Shown piece after piece: positions 17,264 to 26,407 of a DNA stretch of 64,000 nucleotides (position 1 is the first letter of the stretch; every line of letters starts with the position of its first letter). Source of the DNA: Thermococcus henrietii (lineage in GTDB: Archaea; Methanobacteriota_B; Thermococci; Thermococcales; Thermococcaceae); contig NZ_LT900021.1 of NCBI RefSeq assembly GCF_900198835.1, positions 310,001-374,000 of the forward strand, read 5' to 3'. The notes beneath the pieces were generated by a model. It had not been told where the DNA came from and made no database searches. It saw only the letters and a program-made list of their open reading frames with translations. The position numbers and the translations under genes were made by a program.

Positions 17264-18247
17264 TCAACCCTCCGTGTAGCTCGCCCTGACGCGCGGGTCA
17301 ATGAAGGCGTAGATTATGTCAATCAGGAAGTTTGCCGCGAGAACTGAGACGACGACGATGAGGAACGCTCCCTGGAGGAGGAAGTAGTCTTGGCTGAGTG
17401 CCGCGTTCATTATGAGAACGCCTATCCCCGGGTAGTTGAAGACTATCTCCGTTGCAATGGCCCCGGCAACCATCATTCCCAGCTGCAGGGCCAGACCCGT
17501 TACCTGGGGCAGGATGGCGTTCCTGTAGGCGTGTTTGGTCATGAGCTTCTCGCTGGCTCCGAGGGCCTCAAGGTAGCGGACGTAGTCTGCCTCGAGCTCG
17601 TAGATTATCATGTTGCGCATTCCTATCGCCCAGCTACCAATCATGACTATGAACAGGCTCAGGAAAGGCAGAATCCAGTGTGAGAGGAAGCTCTTGATAA
17701 AAGCCCAAGAAAGGCTTGGGACGAGGTTCTCGGCGTAGGCCCCCGAGTATGGAAGCCACCCAAGCTTAACCCCCACAACGTAGACGAGAATCATCGCGAA
17801 CCAGAAGTAGGGCATGCTCGCGAGGAAGTAGAATACCGGCATCGTGTACTTATCATACTTCTTGTTTTTACCCGCGATTGCACCGAGCCAGTTACCAACG
17901 AGCCAGCTGAGGACTATCGCGGGGAGGAGGATGGCTATATCATACGGAAGGGCGTGCTTGATTATACTCGAAACGGGGGCGTGGTAAAGCATGCTGTAAC
18001 CGAGGTTGCCATGGAAGAGGTTAACCCAGAAGTTGAGAAACTGCTTCCACATGGGCTGGTTTAAGCCGTAGAGTTGCTCGTAGAACTTTACGAGCTGAGC
18101 GCTGGCAGCACTGCCGCTCCTCGACATCATGGCCTCTATCGGATTGCCAGGCATGAGTCTGGGCAACAGCCAGTTAAGGGTCACGGCAAATATGAACGTA
18201 ATTCCATACACGAAGATTTTGCGTGCAAGGTACTTCTTGAACCCCAT
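17264..18247 (-). CDS. ABC transporter permease, OppB-like
   Basis: 327 residues with six predicted helices. N-terminal 'FVYGITFIFAVTLNWLLPRL' is the first span, followed by the 'MPGNPIEAM' loop typical of OppB/DppB proteins, and the EAA-type loop 'DYVRYLEALGASEKLMTK' near residue 225. ATG at 18247 has GGAGGGTAGGC before it. The 56-nt gap to the binding-protein gene is the largest inside the transporter operon and contains no obvious promoter. It may allow stronger expression of the binding protein, as in many ABC operons. Confidence 0.88.
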   Translation of the reverse strand: MGFKKYLARKIFVYGITFIFAVTLNWLLPRLMPGNPIEAMMSRSGSAASAQLVKFYEQLYGLNQPMWKQFLNFWVNLFHGNLGYSMLYHAPVSSIIKHALPYDIAILLPAIVLSWLVGNWLGAIAGKNKKYDKYTMPVFYFLASMPYFWFAMILVYVVGVKLGWLPYSGAYAENLVPSLSWAFIKSFLSHWILPFLSLFIVMIGSWAIGMRNMIIYELEADYVRYLEALGASEKLMTKHAYRNAILPQVTGLALQLGMMVAGAIATEIVFNYPGIGVLIMNAALSQDYFLLQGAFLIVVVSVLAANFLIDIIYAFIDPRVRASYTEG

Positions 18248-18303
18248 TGCCTACCCTCCGCCGCTTTGGTTTTCAACAAAGTTGAGAGAAAGGAAAGGAG
18301 GCA

Positions 18304-20166
18304 TCACCTTCTACGGCGCCTCAACAACAGCGGGACAACGGCAAGGCCAACTATTGCGGCCGGACCGCAGATGCCCTTGCTGCTCTTCGAAGTAGTAGTG
18401 CTGCTCGTCGGAGCCTGAGTGCTGGTGGCAGTGTTGGTGCTGGTCTGGCTGCTGGTGTGGGTCACGGTCGCGCTACCTCCGGTCGGCTTGACACCGAGCA
18501 ACGCTAGAGCCGTTCCCCAGGTTCCGTACTTGGCCCAGAATATTGGGACGCCGTAGGGATTCTTCTCGTTGGGCCAGTTGGTCCAGTACTTGGTGTTGGC
18601 CTCGTAGAAGAGCGTTGCCATGTAAACCGGAACGGCCGGAACGTCCTTGAGCCATATCTCACTGAGCTCCTTTATGTACTGGGCCTCCTTGTTCGGGTCG
18701 GTGGTCTTGGCGAACTCGTCGAGAATCTGCTGGGCCTTCGGGTTGGTGTAGTTGCCGAAGTTGGCAACACCATCCTTGGCGAGGAGGGCGTTGTAAACCG
18801 CGTAGGCGGTCGGCTGGAAGGTTCCAGCCCAGTGGAGGCCAAGGTCGAAGTCACCGTTGTGGTACTTGCTCATCATGGTACCCCAGTTGTACTTGTCGAT
18901 GACGACCTTGATGCCAAGGGCCCTGAGCTGGTTCTGGATTATCTGAGCGGTTGAAATCCAGTCGGAACAGCCGGCACAGGTGACGAGGTGGAGGACTATC
19001 TCCTTACCGTTGTAGGTCCTCCAGCCGTTGGAGTCCTTCTTCATGCCGAGCTGGTCGAGTATCTTGTTGGCCTCGGCGATGTTGCCGTACTGCCAGCCGT
19101 ACTCCTTGATGAGACTGTCGAGGTCTATCTTGTTGGCCCACTTCTTGAGGAGACCCGTTCCAAATGGTATCTCAGAAGGCATTCCACCTATCGGCCCGTT
19201 GGTGATTATCTGCTTCGGGTTGATTGCCATCGCAATAGCGCGCCTGAACTGCGGGTTGTTCATCGGGGGCTTCTTGGTGTTGAAGTAGAGCAGAACAGGG
19301 GCAACGGGCGGGAAGTAGGGCGGCTTGTCAAGCCAGCTGACGAGGTACGGGTTCTGCTTCTTAGCCTGGACGATGTCAATGTAGTAGGTTCCAACGTCAA
19401 GGTCGCCCTTGATGAAGGCGTTGGCGGCCTGGGCGTTGTCCTTTATGTAAAGCTGGATGATGTACTTCGGGGCGGGCTTGCCGAAGACCTTGTTGCCCCA
19501 CCAGTCGTCATTCCTTATGAGAATGGCCTTCTGGCCCTGGACGACCTTGTAGAGCTTGTACGGGCCGGAGCCGACGAGGTACTTCATCTCGTCACCGAGG
19601 AAGGTCATCTTAGCGACCTTCTTGGGGTCGAGGTTCTTGAAGATGTGCTCGGGAATTATGAGGGCACCCTGTCCCCAGCCGTAGAAGAGCTGGAGCTGCC
19701 AGAGCTGGTAGTTCGGAGTTCCTGAGAATATGAAGTCCACGGTCCTGTTGTCAACGACCTTTATCTCCTTGAGACCAAGCTTGGTCCAGTTCCTGAGACC
19801 CATCTCCTGATAATACTCGTAGGAGAACTTAACGTCCTCGGCTGTCAACGGCTTGCCGTCCTGCCACTTGAGTCCGGGCCTGAGTTTAACCTCAAAAACG
19901 TTTGGTTTGACCCACTTCCAGCTCTCGGCAAGCCAGGGCTTAAGTTGGCCTGTCATGAAGTTCAGCATTGCAAGGGGTTCAAATATAAGACCGTCGAGAC
20001 CAATGATGTTGCCGCCCGAGAAGGGGTTGGCGTTGGTCGGCGGAGCGCTGTTCGCTGTGTACAGCGTTTCGTTCCTCGGGTACGTCGAAGCGGCGCTAAC
20101 CGAGGCAAAACCAAAAAGACTCCCGAGCATTATGGCCACAACGGCCACGGCCAGGTACCGTTTCAT
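18304..20166 (-). CDS. ABC transporter substrate-binding protein, OppA-like, CGP-CTERM anchored
   Basis: 620 residues. Signal peptide (residues 1-25, 'MKRYLAVAVVAIMLG' start). SBP_bac_5 fold with 'LKPWLAESWKW', 'FEVKLRPGLKWQDGKPLTAEDVKFS' (quoted in part) near 88-115. C-terminus: Ser/Thr-rich linker (about 560-592), then 'GICGPAAIVGLAVVPLLL' and five Arg, the CGP-CTERM sorting/anchor signal of Thermococcaceae. It therefore captures sugar outside the cell, attached to the membrane. Its place at the head of the glm operon implies a chitooligosaccharide ligand, although the family is named for peptides. Shine-Dalgarno GAGGTGACG precedes the ATG. Confidence 0.9.
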   Translation of the reverse strand: MKRYLAVAVVAIMLGSLFGFASVSAASTYPRNETLYTANSAPPTNANPFSGGNIIGLDGLIFEPLAMLNFMTGQLKPWLAESWKWVKPNVFEVKLRPGLKWQDGKPLTAEDVKFSYEYYQEMGLRNWTKLGLKEIKVVDNRTVDFIFSGTPNYQLWQLQLFYGWGQGALIIPEHIFKNLDPKKVAKMTFLGDEMKYLVGSGPYKLYKVVQGQKAILIRNDDWWGNKVFGKPAPKYIIQLYIKDNAQAANAFIKGDLDVGTYYIDIVQAKKQNPYLVSWLDKPPYFPPVAPVLLYFNTKKPPMNNPQFRRAIAMAINPKQIITNGPIGGMPSEIPFGTGLLKKWANKIDLDSLIKEYGWQYGNIAEANKILDQLGMKKDSNGWRTYNGKEIVLHLVTCAGCSDWISTAQIIQNQLRALGIKVVIDKYNWGTMMSKYHNGDFDLGLHWAGTFQPTAYAVYNALLAKDGVANFGNYTNPKAQQILDEFAKTTDPNKEAQYIKELSEIWLKDVPAVPVYMATLFYEANTKYWTNWPNEKNPYGVPIFWAKYGTWGTALALLGVKPTGGSATVTHTSSQTSTNTATSTQAPTSSTTTSKSSKGICGPAAIVGLAVVPLLLRRRRR

Positions 20167-20368
20167 AGTTCGTCACCTCATTATAAAGGATGTCAATTTT
20201 ATAACATTCGAGGATTCTATATAAGCTTTTTGGTGGACGCTACTGTCCCCGGATGTATAAACTGTGCGCAAATTACAAGTCTGTGCGGGGGAGCACCTCA
20301 AAAACTATAAAAACCATGAAAACCACAAATCAATACAAAGTTATAAAGCAGGGGAGCGGTGAACAGGC
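20167..20368. promoter_or_regulatory. Divergent promoter region between chitobiose operon and GH1 gene
   Basis: On the minus strand a GCTTATATAG box (20226-20217) serves the binding-protein operon, with about 30 nt of leader. On the plus strand ACTATAAAAA (about 20303-20312), or GTTATAAAG (20339-20347), serves the GH1 gene; the first fits better with the GGTGAA Shine-Dalgarno sequence. Between them CTGTGCG occurs twice (about 20265 and 20281), a possible regulator site shared by both directions. No TGM is present here. Confidence 0.5.
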
Positions 20369-21823
20369 ATGTCCAATTTCATCTGGGGAGTTGTGCAGTC
20401 CGCCTTTCAGTTCGAGATGGGTGACCCCCTCAGGCGGAACATTGACGCGAGGAGCGACTGGTGGCACTGGGTTCGCGACCCCTTCAACATCAAGAATGAC
20501 CTCGTGAGCGGGGATTTGCCAGAGGAAGGCATAAACAACTACGAGCTCTACGAGATAGACCACCGCCTGGCCAAAGACCTCGGCCTGAACGCCTACCAGC
20601 TCACCATCGAGTGGAGCAGAATCTTTCCCTGCCCGACTTGGGGCGTAGAAGTGAAGGTTGAGAGGGACTCCTACGGGCTGATAAAGCGCGTGAAGGTTCC
20701 GAAGGAAGCGCTTGAGGAACTCGACAGGCTGGCGAACAGGAGGGAGGTTCTCCACTACCTGGCAGTCCTTAAAAACCTGAAGAAGCTCGGCTTCACGACC
20801 TTTGTAACGCTGAACCACCAGACGTTGCCGGTATGGGTTCACGACCCGCTCTGGACGAGGAGCGACTTCGAGGGGAGCAGAGCGAGAGGCTGGGTTGACG
20901 AGAGGAACATAATCGAGTTCGTCAAGTTCTCAGCATACTCCGCCTGGAAGTTCGGCGAGCTGGTTGATTTCTGGGCCACCTTCGACGAGCCGATGGTTAC
21001 GGTTGAGCTCGGTTATCTGGCGCCCTACGTCGGCTGGCCCCCGGGAATCCTTAACCCGAAGGCGGCCAAGAAGGTCATCATCAACCAGATGGTGGCCCAC
21101 GCGAGGGCCTACGACGCTATAAAGGAGTACACGAAGGCCCCGGTGGGAATAATCCTCAATATAATCCCCGCCTATCCGCTCAACCCCCACGACGCGAGGG
21201 ACGTTAAGGCAGCCGAGAACTACGACTACTTCCACAACAGGCTCTTCCTTGAGGCCCTGAACAGGGGAAGGGTCGACCTGGAGCTCGACTGGAACCCTGT
21301 GAAGATTCCCCACCTTGAGAGGAACGACTGGGTCGGCAACAACTACTACACGAGGGAAGTTGTGAAGTGGACCGAGCCACGCTTCGAGGAGCTTCCAATG
21401 GTTACTTTCGTCGGCGTCGAGGGGTACGGCTACTCCGGAAACCCGAACGGCGTTTCCCCGGACAACAACCCGACGAGCGACTTCGGCTGGGAGGTCTATC
21501 CGAAAGGTTTATACGACTCCACCGCCGAGGGAGCGGAATACGGGAGGCCGGTTTACATAACCGAGAACGGCGTGGCCGATTCCAAGGACATACTCCGCCC
21601 GAGGTACATAATCGAGCACGTGGAGGAAGTGAAGAGACTGCTCGAAAACGGTGTAGACGTCAGGGGCTACTTCCACTGGGCTCTAACGGACAACTACGAG
21701 TGGGCGATGGGCTTCAAGATTCGCTTCGGCCTTTACGAGGTCGATATGATAACCAAGGAGCGCATACCGAGGAGGAACAGCGTTGAAACCTACCGTAAGG
21801 TTGTGAGGGAGGGAGTGGAATGA
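20369..21823 (+). CDS. GH1 beta-glycosidase
   Basis: 484 residues, full-length GH1 barrel, no signal peptide, so cytoplasmic. Nucleophile in 'YITENGVAD' (Glu about 395). Acid/base in 'WATFDEPMV' (Glu about 208): the usual TxNEP motif has Asp in place of the sugar-contacting Asn. Other GH1 marks are 'LGLNAYQLTIEWSRIFP' and 'YFHWALTDNYEWAMGF'. Divergent from the transporter operon and next to dac, it probably trims a disaccharide taken up with chitin breakdown products; beta-glucosidase, beta-mannosidase or glucosaminidase activity cannot be told apart from sequence. It overlaps the following antitoxin gene by 4 bases. Confidence 0.88.
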   Translation: MSNFIWGVVQSAFQFEMGDPLRRNIDARSDWWHWVRDPFNIKNDLVSGDLPEEGINNYELYEIDHRLAKDLGLNAYQLTIEWSRIFPCPTWGVEVKVERDSYGLIKRVKVPKEALEELDRLANRREVLHYLAVLKNLKKLGFTTFVTLNHQTLPVWVHDPLWTRSDFEGSRARGWVDERNIIEFVKFSAYSAWKFGELVDFWATFDEPMVTVELGYLAPYVGWPPGILNPKAAKKVIINQMVAHARAYDAIKEYTKAPVGIILNIIPAYPLNPHDARDVKAAENYDYFHNRLFLEALNRGRVDLELDWNPVKIPHLERNDWVGNNYYTREVVKWTEPRFEELPMVTFVGVEGYGYSGNPNGVSPDNNPTSDFGWEVYPKGLYDSTAEGAEYGRPVYITENGVADSKDILRPRYIIEHVEEVKRLLENGVDVRGYFHWALTDNYEWAMGFKIRFGLYEVDMITKERIPRRNSVETYRKVVREGVE

Positions 21824-22029
21824 AGACGATAGCCGTTGACGAGACCACCTGGAAGAAGATTAAGATGCTCAAGGACAAGTTAGAGGCCCGCTCCTACGAC
21901 GAAGTCCTCCAGAAGCTCATAGAGACGTGGCACCTCGTCGAGCTCGACAAGAAGGTCGACAACGTCGTCGTTGACGAGGAAGAAGCTGAAACGCTGATTA
22001 GCATACTCGAAAAGAAGAAGGGGAGTTAG
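21820..22029 (+). CDS. VapB-type antitoxin
   Basis: 69 residues. '[20 protein letters not shown]' at the start followed by '[13 protein letters not shown]' is the pattern of the small archaeal antitoxins that pair with PIN toxins. The start ATG overlaps the GH1 stop (ATGA), so it is translationally coupled to a sugar gene, an unusual place for a toxin-antitoxin pair. The toxin gene starts 2 bases after its stop. Confidence 0.75.
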   Translation: MKTIAVDETTWKKIKMLKDKLEARSYDEVLQKLIETWHLVELDKKVDNVVVDEEEAETLISILEKKKGS

Positions 22030-22031
22030 CC

Positions 22032-22481
22032 ATGCCACTGCCACCGGACATAACCTTCGACAGCATAACGCTCCTCAAGATGCATACCGCCAAGAGGAAG
22101 AGACAGCTTGAGATAACCCTCGCCAAGTTCAACGTCTCCCTGTCAATCATCACCGTCTACCGCTACCTCTCGGCCAAGGCCTACCTCAAGAGGAGCGTCG
22201 AGAGGGAACTCGAAATCCTCAAGGACATCTACAACATAGTCCCCCTCGATGACAGGATAATAGCGAAGGGGGCCCAGATTGAGGGCCAGCTCCTCCAGAG
22301 GGGCGTCATGCTCGACCTTGAGGACGTGCTTACGGCCTCGACGGCGATAGTGACGAACAGCCTACTAATAACAGACAACCCGAAGCGCTACGAGCCGATG
22401 AGGCAGTTCGGCCTCGACACGATGCCCCTCGAGAAGTTCCTCGGCGAACTCGAAAGGATAGTGAAGAAAGAACTCAAATGA
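22032..22481 (+). CDS. VapC-type PIN-domain toxin
   Basis: 149 residues. PIN-like layout: a first acidic residue in 'ITFDSITLL', a helical middle with '[10 protein letters not shown]', and the third and fourth acidic positions in '[28 protein letters not shown]' (quoted in part). PIN proteins are Mg2+-dependent RNases, often cutting tRNA or rRNA. The N-terminus is less typical than in most VapC (no clear hhhDTsvl), so the first catalytic Asp is a guess. It overlaps the 3' end of dac by 8 bases on the opposite strand. Confidence 0.72.
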   Translation: MPLPPDITFDSITLLKMHTAKRKRQLEITLAKFNVSLSIITVYRYLSAKAYLKRSVERELEILKDIYNIVPLDDRIIAKGAQIEGQLLQRGVMLDLEDVLTASTAIVTNSLLITDNPKRYEPMRQFGLDTMPLEKFLGELERIVKKELK

Positions 22482-23277
22482 GCTCTGCGAAGGGAGTTAT
22501 GTGCAGGAACAGGCCGGGCATGAAGCGTAAGCCTTCCGCATACTTCGTTCCCGCTTTTTTCCCGTAGTAGAGCGCCACCGTCCTGAGGAAGGGCTCCCAC
22601 TGCTCCCAGATATCGTCGGTGAACTGGCTCTTATGAGCCCTCACGGCCTTCAGTTTGAGCTCCATGACATCGGTAATGTCAACGAAGTAGTTGGGCTTGG
22701 CGGTGTAGTAGAAGCCGAAGACCTCGACCTGATATGGTTTTATGCCGAGCTGGACGTCGCTCGGAATAACGTTTGGCAACGGGGAGAACGATACCGCCTC
22801 GAGGGCGAGCCTTCCAGCGGTCACGTGGTCGGGGTGGGCTTCATAGGGCAACCAGGGGTCCGGAGCCAGAACGGCGTCCGGTTTCTCCCGCCGGATGACC
22901 TTGATTATCTGGTTCCTCGCCTCGACGGTGTAGGGAAGCTCCGTGTCCCTGTAGCCGAGCCAAATGATTTTGTTCACGCCGAGCATTCCCGCGCTATCTT
23001 CCTCCTCGCGCTTCCGGATTAACGCCAGCTCGTGGGCGCTCACGTTCTCGTCGGTTGTTCCCATCGAGCCGTCTGTGAGGCAGAGGTAGACCACCTCCTT
23101 GCCAGCCTCGGTCAGCTTCCTTATCGTTCCGCCCATTCCTATAACGCAGTCGTCTGGATGAGGCTCGATGCAGAGGATTTTATCCACCTCATCGAAGGGG
23201 TTGCTCAGGTCGAACTCGAGAACCTCGTCGAGGAGCCTCCTGAAAGCCGTCTCAAAGTCGTTCACGTCCTCAAACAT
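22474..23277 (-). CDS. dac: N,N'-diacetylchitobiose deacetylase Dac (LmbE family)
   Basis: 267 residues. Zn site of the LmbE/PIG-L family: '[15 protein letters not shown]' near residues 36-50 (His, Asp, Asp) and '[10 protein letters not shown]' near 150-158. It removes acetyl from the non-reducing GlcNAc of chitobiose and, after GlmA action, from GlcNAc. Close to the characterised Pyrococcus and Thermococcus enzymes over its whole length. ATG at 23277 has GAGGTGGTG just before it; the ORF can be extended upstream to 23319 but only through AT-rich promoter-like sequence. Convergent with vapC. Confidence 0.92.
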   Translation of the reverse strand: MFEDVNDFETAFRRLLDEVLEFDLSNPFDEVDKILCIEPHPDDCVIGMGGTIRKLTEAGKEVVYLCLTDGSMGTTDENVSAHELALIRKREEEDSAGMLGVNKIIWLGYRDTELPYTVEARNQIIKVIRREKPDAVLAPDPWLPYEAHPDHVTAGRLALEAVSFSPLPNVIPSDVQLGIKPYQVEVFGFYYTAKPNYFVDITDVMELKLKAVRAHKSQFTDDIWEQWEPFLRTVALYYGKKAGTKYAEGLRFMPGLFLHITPFAELI

Positions 23278-23398
23278 GTACACCACCTCAATTATAATCA
23301 TCGCTGGATTTATAATCAATGGTTAGAATATAAAAAGGTTTCAGTCCAAAAAAGCAAAGGGTTTAAAGTCAACGCCCTTAAGGATAGCGGTGGTGCCG

Positions 23399-23614
23399 AT
23401 GGAGGAGTTCGTCGAGGTCAAGATTCCGAAGAGCCTCTACGACAGGATAAAGGAGCGCGTCGAGGAAGCCGGGTTCGACAGCGTGGACGAGTACGTTACC
23501 TACGTCCTCAGGGAGGTCCTGGCAAGCCTTGAGGAGGAAGAGGAGGAAGTCTTCAGCGAGGAGGAAGAAGAGAAAGTCAAGGAGCGCCTCAGGGCCCTCG
23601 GCTACCTTGACTGA
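23399..23614 (+). CDS. Small ribbon-helix-helix-like protein
   Basis: 71 residues. 'EFVEVKIPKSLYDRIKERVE' then 'GFDSVDEYVTYVLREVLASL' is a CopG/MetJ-type ribbon-helix-helix, followed by a very acidic tail (Glu run about 46-60). ATG at 23399 is preferred to the GTG codons just before it (GGTGGTG acts as Shine-Dalgarno). A GTTTAAAG box (about 23361) may drive it. It lies 37 nt before sat and might regulate it, which is only positional inference. Confidence 0.7.
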   Translation: MEEFVEVKIPKSLYDRIKERVEEAGFDSVDEYVTYVLREVLASLEEEEEEVFSEEEEEKVKERLRALGYLD

Positions 23615-23651
23615 TTCTCACCATTTTTCAACCCGCAACTGAGGTGATAAA

Positions 23652-24791
23652 ATGGTTTCAAAGCCCCACGGCGGAAAGCTCGTCAGGCGTATCGTCGCCG
23701 AGAGAACACGTGAGAGGATTTTGAGCGAGCAGAGTGAATACCCCCGCGTTCAGATTGAGCACGGCCGCGCCATAGACATCGAGAACATCGCCCACGGCGT
23801 TTACTCGCCCCTGAAGGGCTTCCTCACGAGCGACGACTTCCAGAGCGTTCTCGACAACATGCGCCTGAGCAACGATTTACCCTGGACGATTCCGATTGTC
23901 CTCGATGTTAAGAAGAGGAACTTCGACGAGGGAGATGCAATCCTTCTCTACTACGAGGACCTCCCGGTAGCGAGGATGCACGTCGAGGAAATCTACACCT
24001 ATGACAAGAAGGAGTTCTCTGTGAAGGTCTTCAAGACCGACGACCCTGCTCACCCCGGCGTTGCAAGGGTCATGAACATGGGCGATTACCTGGTCGGCGG
24101 TGAGATTGAGCTCCTCAACGAGCTACCGAATCCGTTCGCGAAGTACACCCTAAGGCCCGTTGAAACGAGGGTTCTCTTCAAGGAGCTCGGCTGGAAGACG
24201 ATAGTAGCCTTCCAGACGAGGAACGTCCCGCACCTCGGCCACGAGTACGTGCAGAAAGCGGCGTTAACCTTCGTGGACGGCCTGTTCATCAACCCGGTCC
24301 TCGGGAGGAAGAAGAAAGGTGATTACAAGGACGAGGTCATAATAAAGGCCTACGAGGCCCTGTTCAAGCACTACTATCCGAAGGACAGCGCAACCCTCGC
24401 GACCGTCCGCTACGAGATGCGCTACGCTGGGCCGAGAGAAGCTATACACCATGCCATAATGAGGAAGAACATGGGGGCAACGCACTTCATCGTCGGTCGC
24501 GACCACGCGGGCGTTGGCGACTACTACGGCCCCTATGAGGCCTGGGATATGTTCGACAACTTCCCCGACCTCGGAATAACCCCGATGTTCATCAGGGAAG
24601 CATTCTACTGCAAGAAGTGTGGCGGAATGGTCAACGCCAAGATATGCCCGCACAGCGAGGAATTCCACGTCCACATAAGCGGAACCAAGCTCAGGAAGAT
24701 GATAATGGCCGGCGAGCAACCTCCGGAGTATATGATGCGTCCGGAAGTTTACGAGGTCGTCAGGAGCTTCGAGAACCCCTTTGTGGAATGA
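23652..24791 (+). CDS. sat: Sulfate adenylyltransferase (ATP sulfurylase)
   Basis: 379 residues, the single-domain archaeal/bacterial form. It makes adenosine 5'-phosphosulfate (APS) from ATP and sulfate. Seen: 'VAFQTRNVPHLGHEYV' near 178-193 (QTRN and HxGH nucleotide site), 'GRDHAGVGDYYG' near 280-291 (GRDHAG), and a C-terminal metal-binding patch 'CKKCGGMVNAKICPHSEEFH' with three Cys and His. Shine-Dalgarno GAGGTGAT. With the APS kinase 3.5 kb downstream it would make PAPS. No APS or PAPS reductase is present in the window. Confidence 0.95.
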   Translation: MVSKPHGGKLVRRIVAERTRERILSEQSEYPRVQIEHGRAIDIENIAHGVYSPLKGFLTSDDFQSVLDNMRLSNDLPWTIPIVLDVKKRNFDEGDAILLYYEDLPVARMHVEEIYTYDKKEFSVKVFKTDDPAHPGVARVMNMGDYLVGGEIELLNELPNPFAKYTLRPVETRVLFKELGWKTIVAFQTRNVPHLGHEYVQKAALTFVDGLFINPVLGRKKKGDYKDEVIIKAYEALFKHYYPKDSATLATVRYEMRYAGPREAIHHAIMRKNMGATHFIVGRDHAGVGDYYGPYEAWDMFDNFPDLGITPMFIREAFYCKKCGGMVNAKICPHSEEFHVHISGTKLRKMIMAGEQPPEYMMRPEVYEVVRSFENPFVE

Positions 24792-24838
24792 GGTGAAACG
24801 TTATTACCCTTCTCATCCATCTTTTATCGGTGGGACTG

Positions 24839-25018
24839 ATGGAGGAAGTCGAGGTAGTTTATGAGAACGGCGTCTTCAAGCCGTTGAAGAAGGTGAACCT
24901 CAAGGAGGGAACTCACGGTAAGGTAATCGTCGAGCTTGGATTGGCGGACATCATTGAGAAATTCAGCGAGAAAGTTGAGAAAGACGCCCTCAAGGAGTTC
25001 CTGGAGGAGCGGAGATGA
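24839..25018 (+). CDS. Antitoxin, AF2212-like/DUF104 type
   Basis: 59 residues. '[23 protein letters not shown]' (quoted; a short beta sheet with YENGVFKPL) is the hallmark of the DUF104/UPF0165 antitoxins. ATG at 24839 follows GGTGGGACTG. The C-terminal helix would bind the PIN toxin encoded next, with which it overlaps by 4 bases. Confidence 0.82.
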   Translation: MEEVEVVYENGVFKPLKKVNLKEGTHGKVIVELGLADIIEKFSEKVEKDALKEFLEERR

Positions 25019-25467
25019 TAGTGGTAGATACCTCCGTTTTCATAGACGCCATTTTCGAGTACAACAAGGAAAGAACGACCATTGCACGGGAGCTTTTCAG
25101 GAATATCCAGAACACAAAAACCCAAGTTATAGAGCCGGACATTTTCAAAATAGAACTGATAGGCCAACTGGTCAGGCGAATGGACGCTCGAAAGGCTATG
25201 AATCTGTATGAACTACTCATTGAAAGACTAGAGATTGTTGATACATCAAAATTAAAGGAAGTAGCATTTGAAATCGCGCTGAAGACCGGGTGCAGGGCAA
25301 TTGATTCGCTTTACATAAGTGTCGCCCACTCCAGAAACGCTGTTCTCATCTCGAACGATAGATTTCAGGTTGATAGCGCTCTGAAATTTGGAATCAAGGC
25401 ATTTTACCTGCTCGAGGAATGGCAAGAGTTAAATAAGCTCTTTGAAAAATCAGGGAAGGTGAGTTAG
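25015..25467 (+). CDS. VapC-type PIN-domain toxin
   Basis: 150 residues. All PIN acids are visible: '[14 protein letters not shown]' (Asp5), '[14 protein letters not shown]' (Glu near 46), '[12 protein letters not shown]' (Asp near 101) and '[12 protein letters not shown]' (Asp near 119). An Mg2+-dependent RNase toxin. Its stop is followed immediately by the GTG of the DHH gene, so the pair is embedded in the sat-cysC operon. Somewhat AT-richer than its neighbours, which suggests a later arrival. Confidence 0.87.
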   Translation: MIVVDTSVFIDAIFEYNKERTTIARELFRNIQNTKTQVIEPDIFKIELIGQLVRRMDARKAMNLYELLIERLEIVDTSKLKEVAFEIALKTGCRAIDSLYISVAHSRNAVLISNDRFQVDSALKFGIKAFYLLEEWQELNKLFEKSGKVS

Positions 25468-26406
25468 GTGAACCTAATCGTCCACCACTGGGACACGGAC
25501 GGAATCACTTCAACGGCACTTCTCGTGAAGGCGCTGAACCTTGAGGACTTTACCAACATGACCTCGGAGATAGGCGAGTTCCGCTTCGACGAGAGAATCT
25601 GGAGAGCAATCGAGAGGGCCGAGAGGCTCTACGTTCTGGACTTCAACGTTCCGGGCGAGGTCGAGAGGGTTAAAGTCCCCACGCTCTTCATCGACCACCA
25701 CAGCCAGCCGAGAATAAAAAACCCGCTCGTTGAGCAGGTGAACCCGTCGCTCGAAGGGAGCTATTATCTCTCGTGCTCCCTCGTGGTCTCGGAGCGCTTC
25801 AACCTCTTCAACGCGTGGACCGCCCTCGGGGCAATCGGCGACATCGGCGAGAGGGCGTTCGGGCTTGAGTGGGTCGGAAGGCTCCTGGAGGGAGAAGGGC
25901 TCTCGAAAGAGGAAGCCCTCAGGCTCGTGGAGCTTATGGATTCGAACTACATAGCCATGGACAGGGAGGGCGTTGAGGAAGCCGTGAAAGTTCTCCTGAA
26001 CAATCCGCTCAAGGAACTCCTCGACTACGAGCCTTGGGTTAAAAAGGCAGAGGCGATAAGGGAGTCAATCGAGGAAGCCCTTTCCAGCGTTGAGGAGAGA
26101 AACGGTTTCGCCTTCGTCCGCTTTGAGAGTCCCTACAACATCATCTCCAAAGTCGCCAGAAGGCTCGTGTGGGAGAGGGGTTACAGGGGAGCAGTTGTCA
26201 TCAACCGGAACTTCCACGGAAAGGCCCAGCTCTACTTCCGCGTCTCGCCAGAAACGGCCGAAAAGATTGACATGAAGGCCCTGATAGAGCGGGTCAAGGA
26301 AACCGGCGCGAACGCGGGAGGAAAGCGGGAAGTTCTCGGTTGCGTCTGCGAGAGGGGAAAGGTTGATGAGGTTTTGAAGCTGATAGAGGAGCAACTGGGG
26401 TGGTGA
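25468..26406 (+). CDS. DHH-family phosphoesterase
   Basis: 312 residues. 'HHWDTDGITS' at 5-14, 'VLDFNVPG' and 'LFIDHHSQPR' (DHH) give the two-metal site of the DHH/RecJ/NrnA superfamily; the DHHA1-like C-terminal end includes 'TGANAGGKREVLGC'. Members cleave nanoRNA or 3'-phosphoadenosine 5'-phosphate (pAp). In this sat/cysC operon removal of pAp, the by-product of PAPS-dependent sulfation, is a plausible role, but this is inference. Start GTG at 25468 with AAGGTGAG before it. Confidence 0.8.
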   Translation: MNLIVHHWDTDGITSTALLVKALNLEDFTNMTSEIGEFRFDERIWRAIERAERLYVLDFNVPGEVERVKVPTLFIDHHSQPRIKNPLVEQVNPSLEGSYYLSCSLVVSERFNLFNAWTALGAIGDIGERAFGLEWVGRLLEGEGLSKEEALRLVELMDSNYIAMDREGVEEAVKVLLNNPLKELLDYEPWVKKAEAIRESIEEALSSVEERNGFAFVRFESPYNIISKVARRLVWERGYRGAVVINRNFHGKAQLYFRVSPETAEKIDMKALIERVKETGANAGGKREVLGCVCERGKVDEVLKLIEEQLGW

Positions 26407-26407
26407 G

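Noticed and set aside
20265-20290. Hairpin-like GTCCCCG and CGGGGGA segments in the chitobiose divergent promoter
   Set aside because: Pairing is short and imperfect with a long loop; the repeated CTGTGCG is a better candidate site, and neither is convincing alone.
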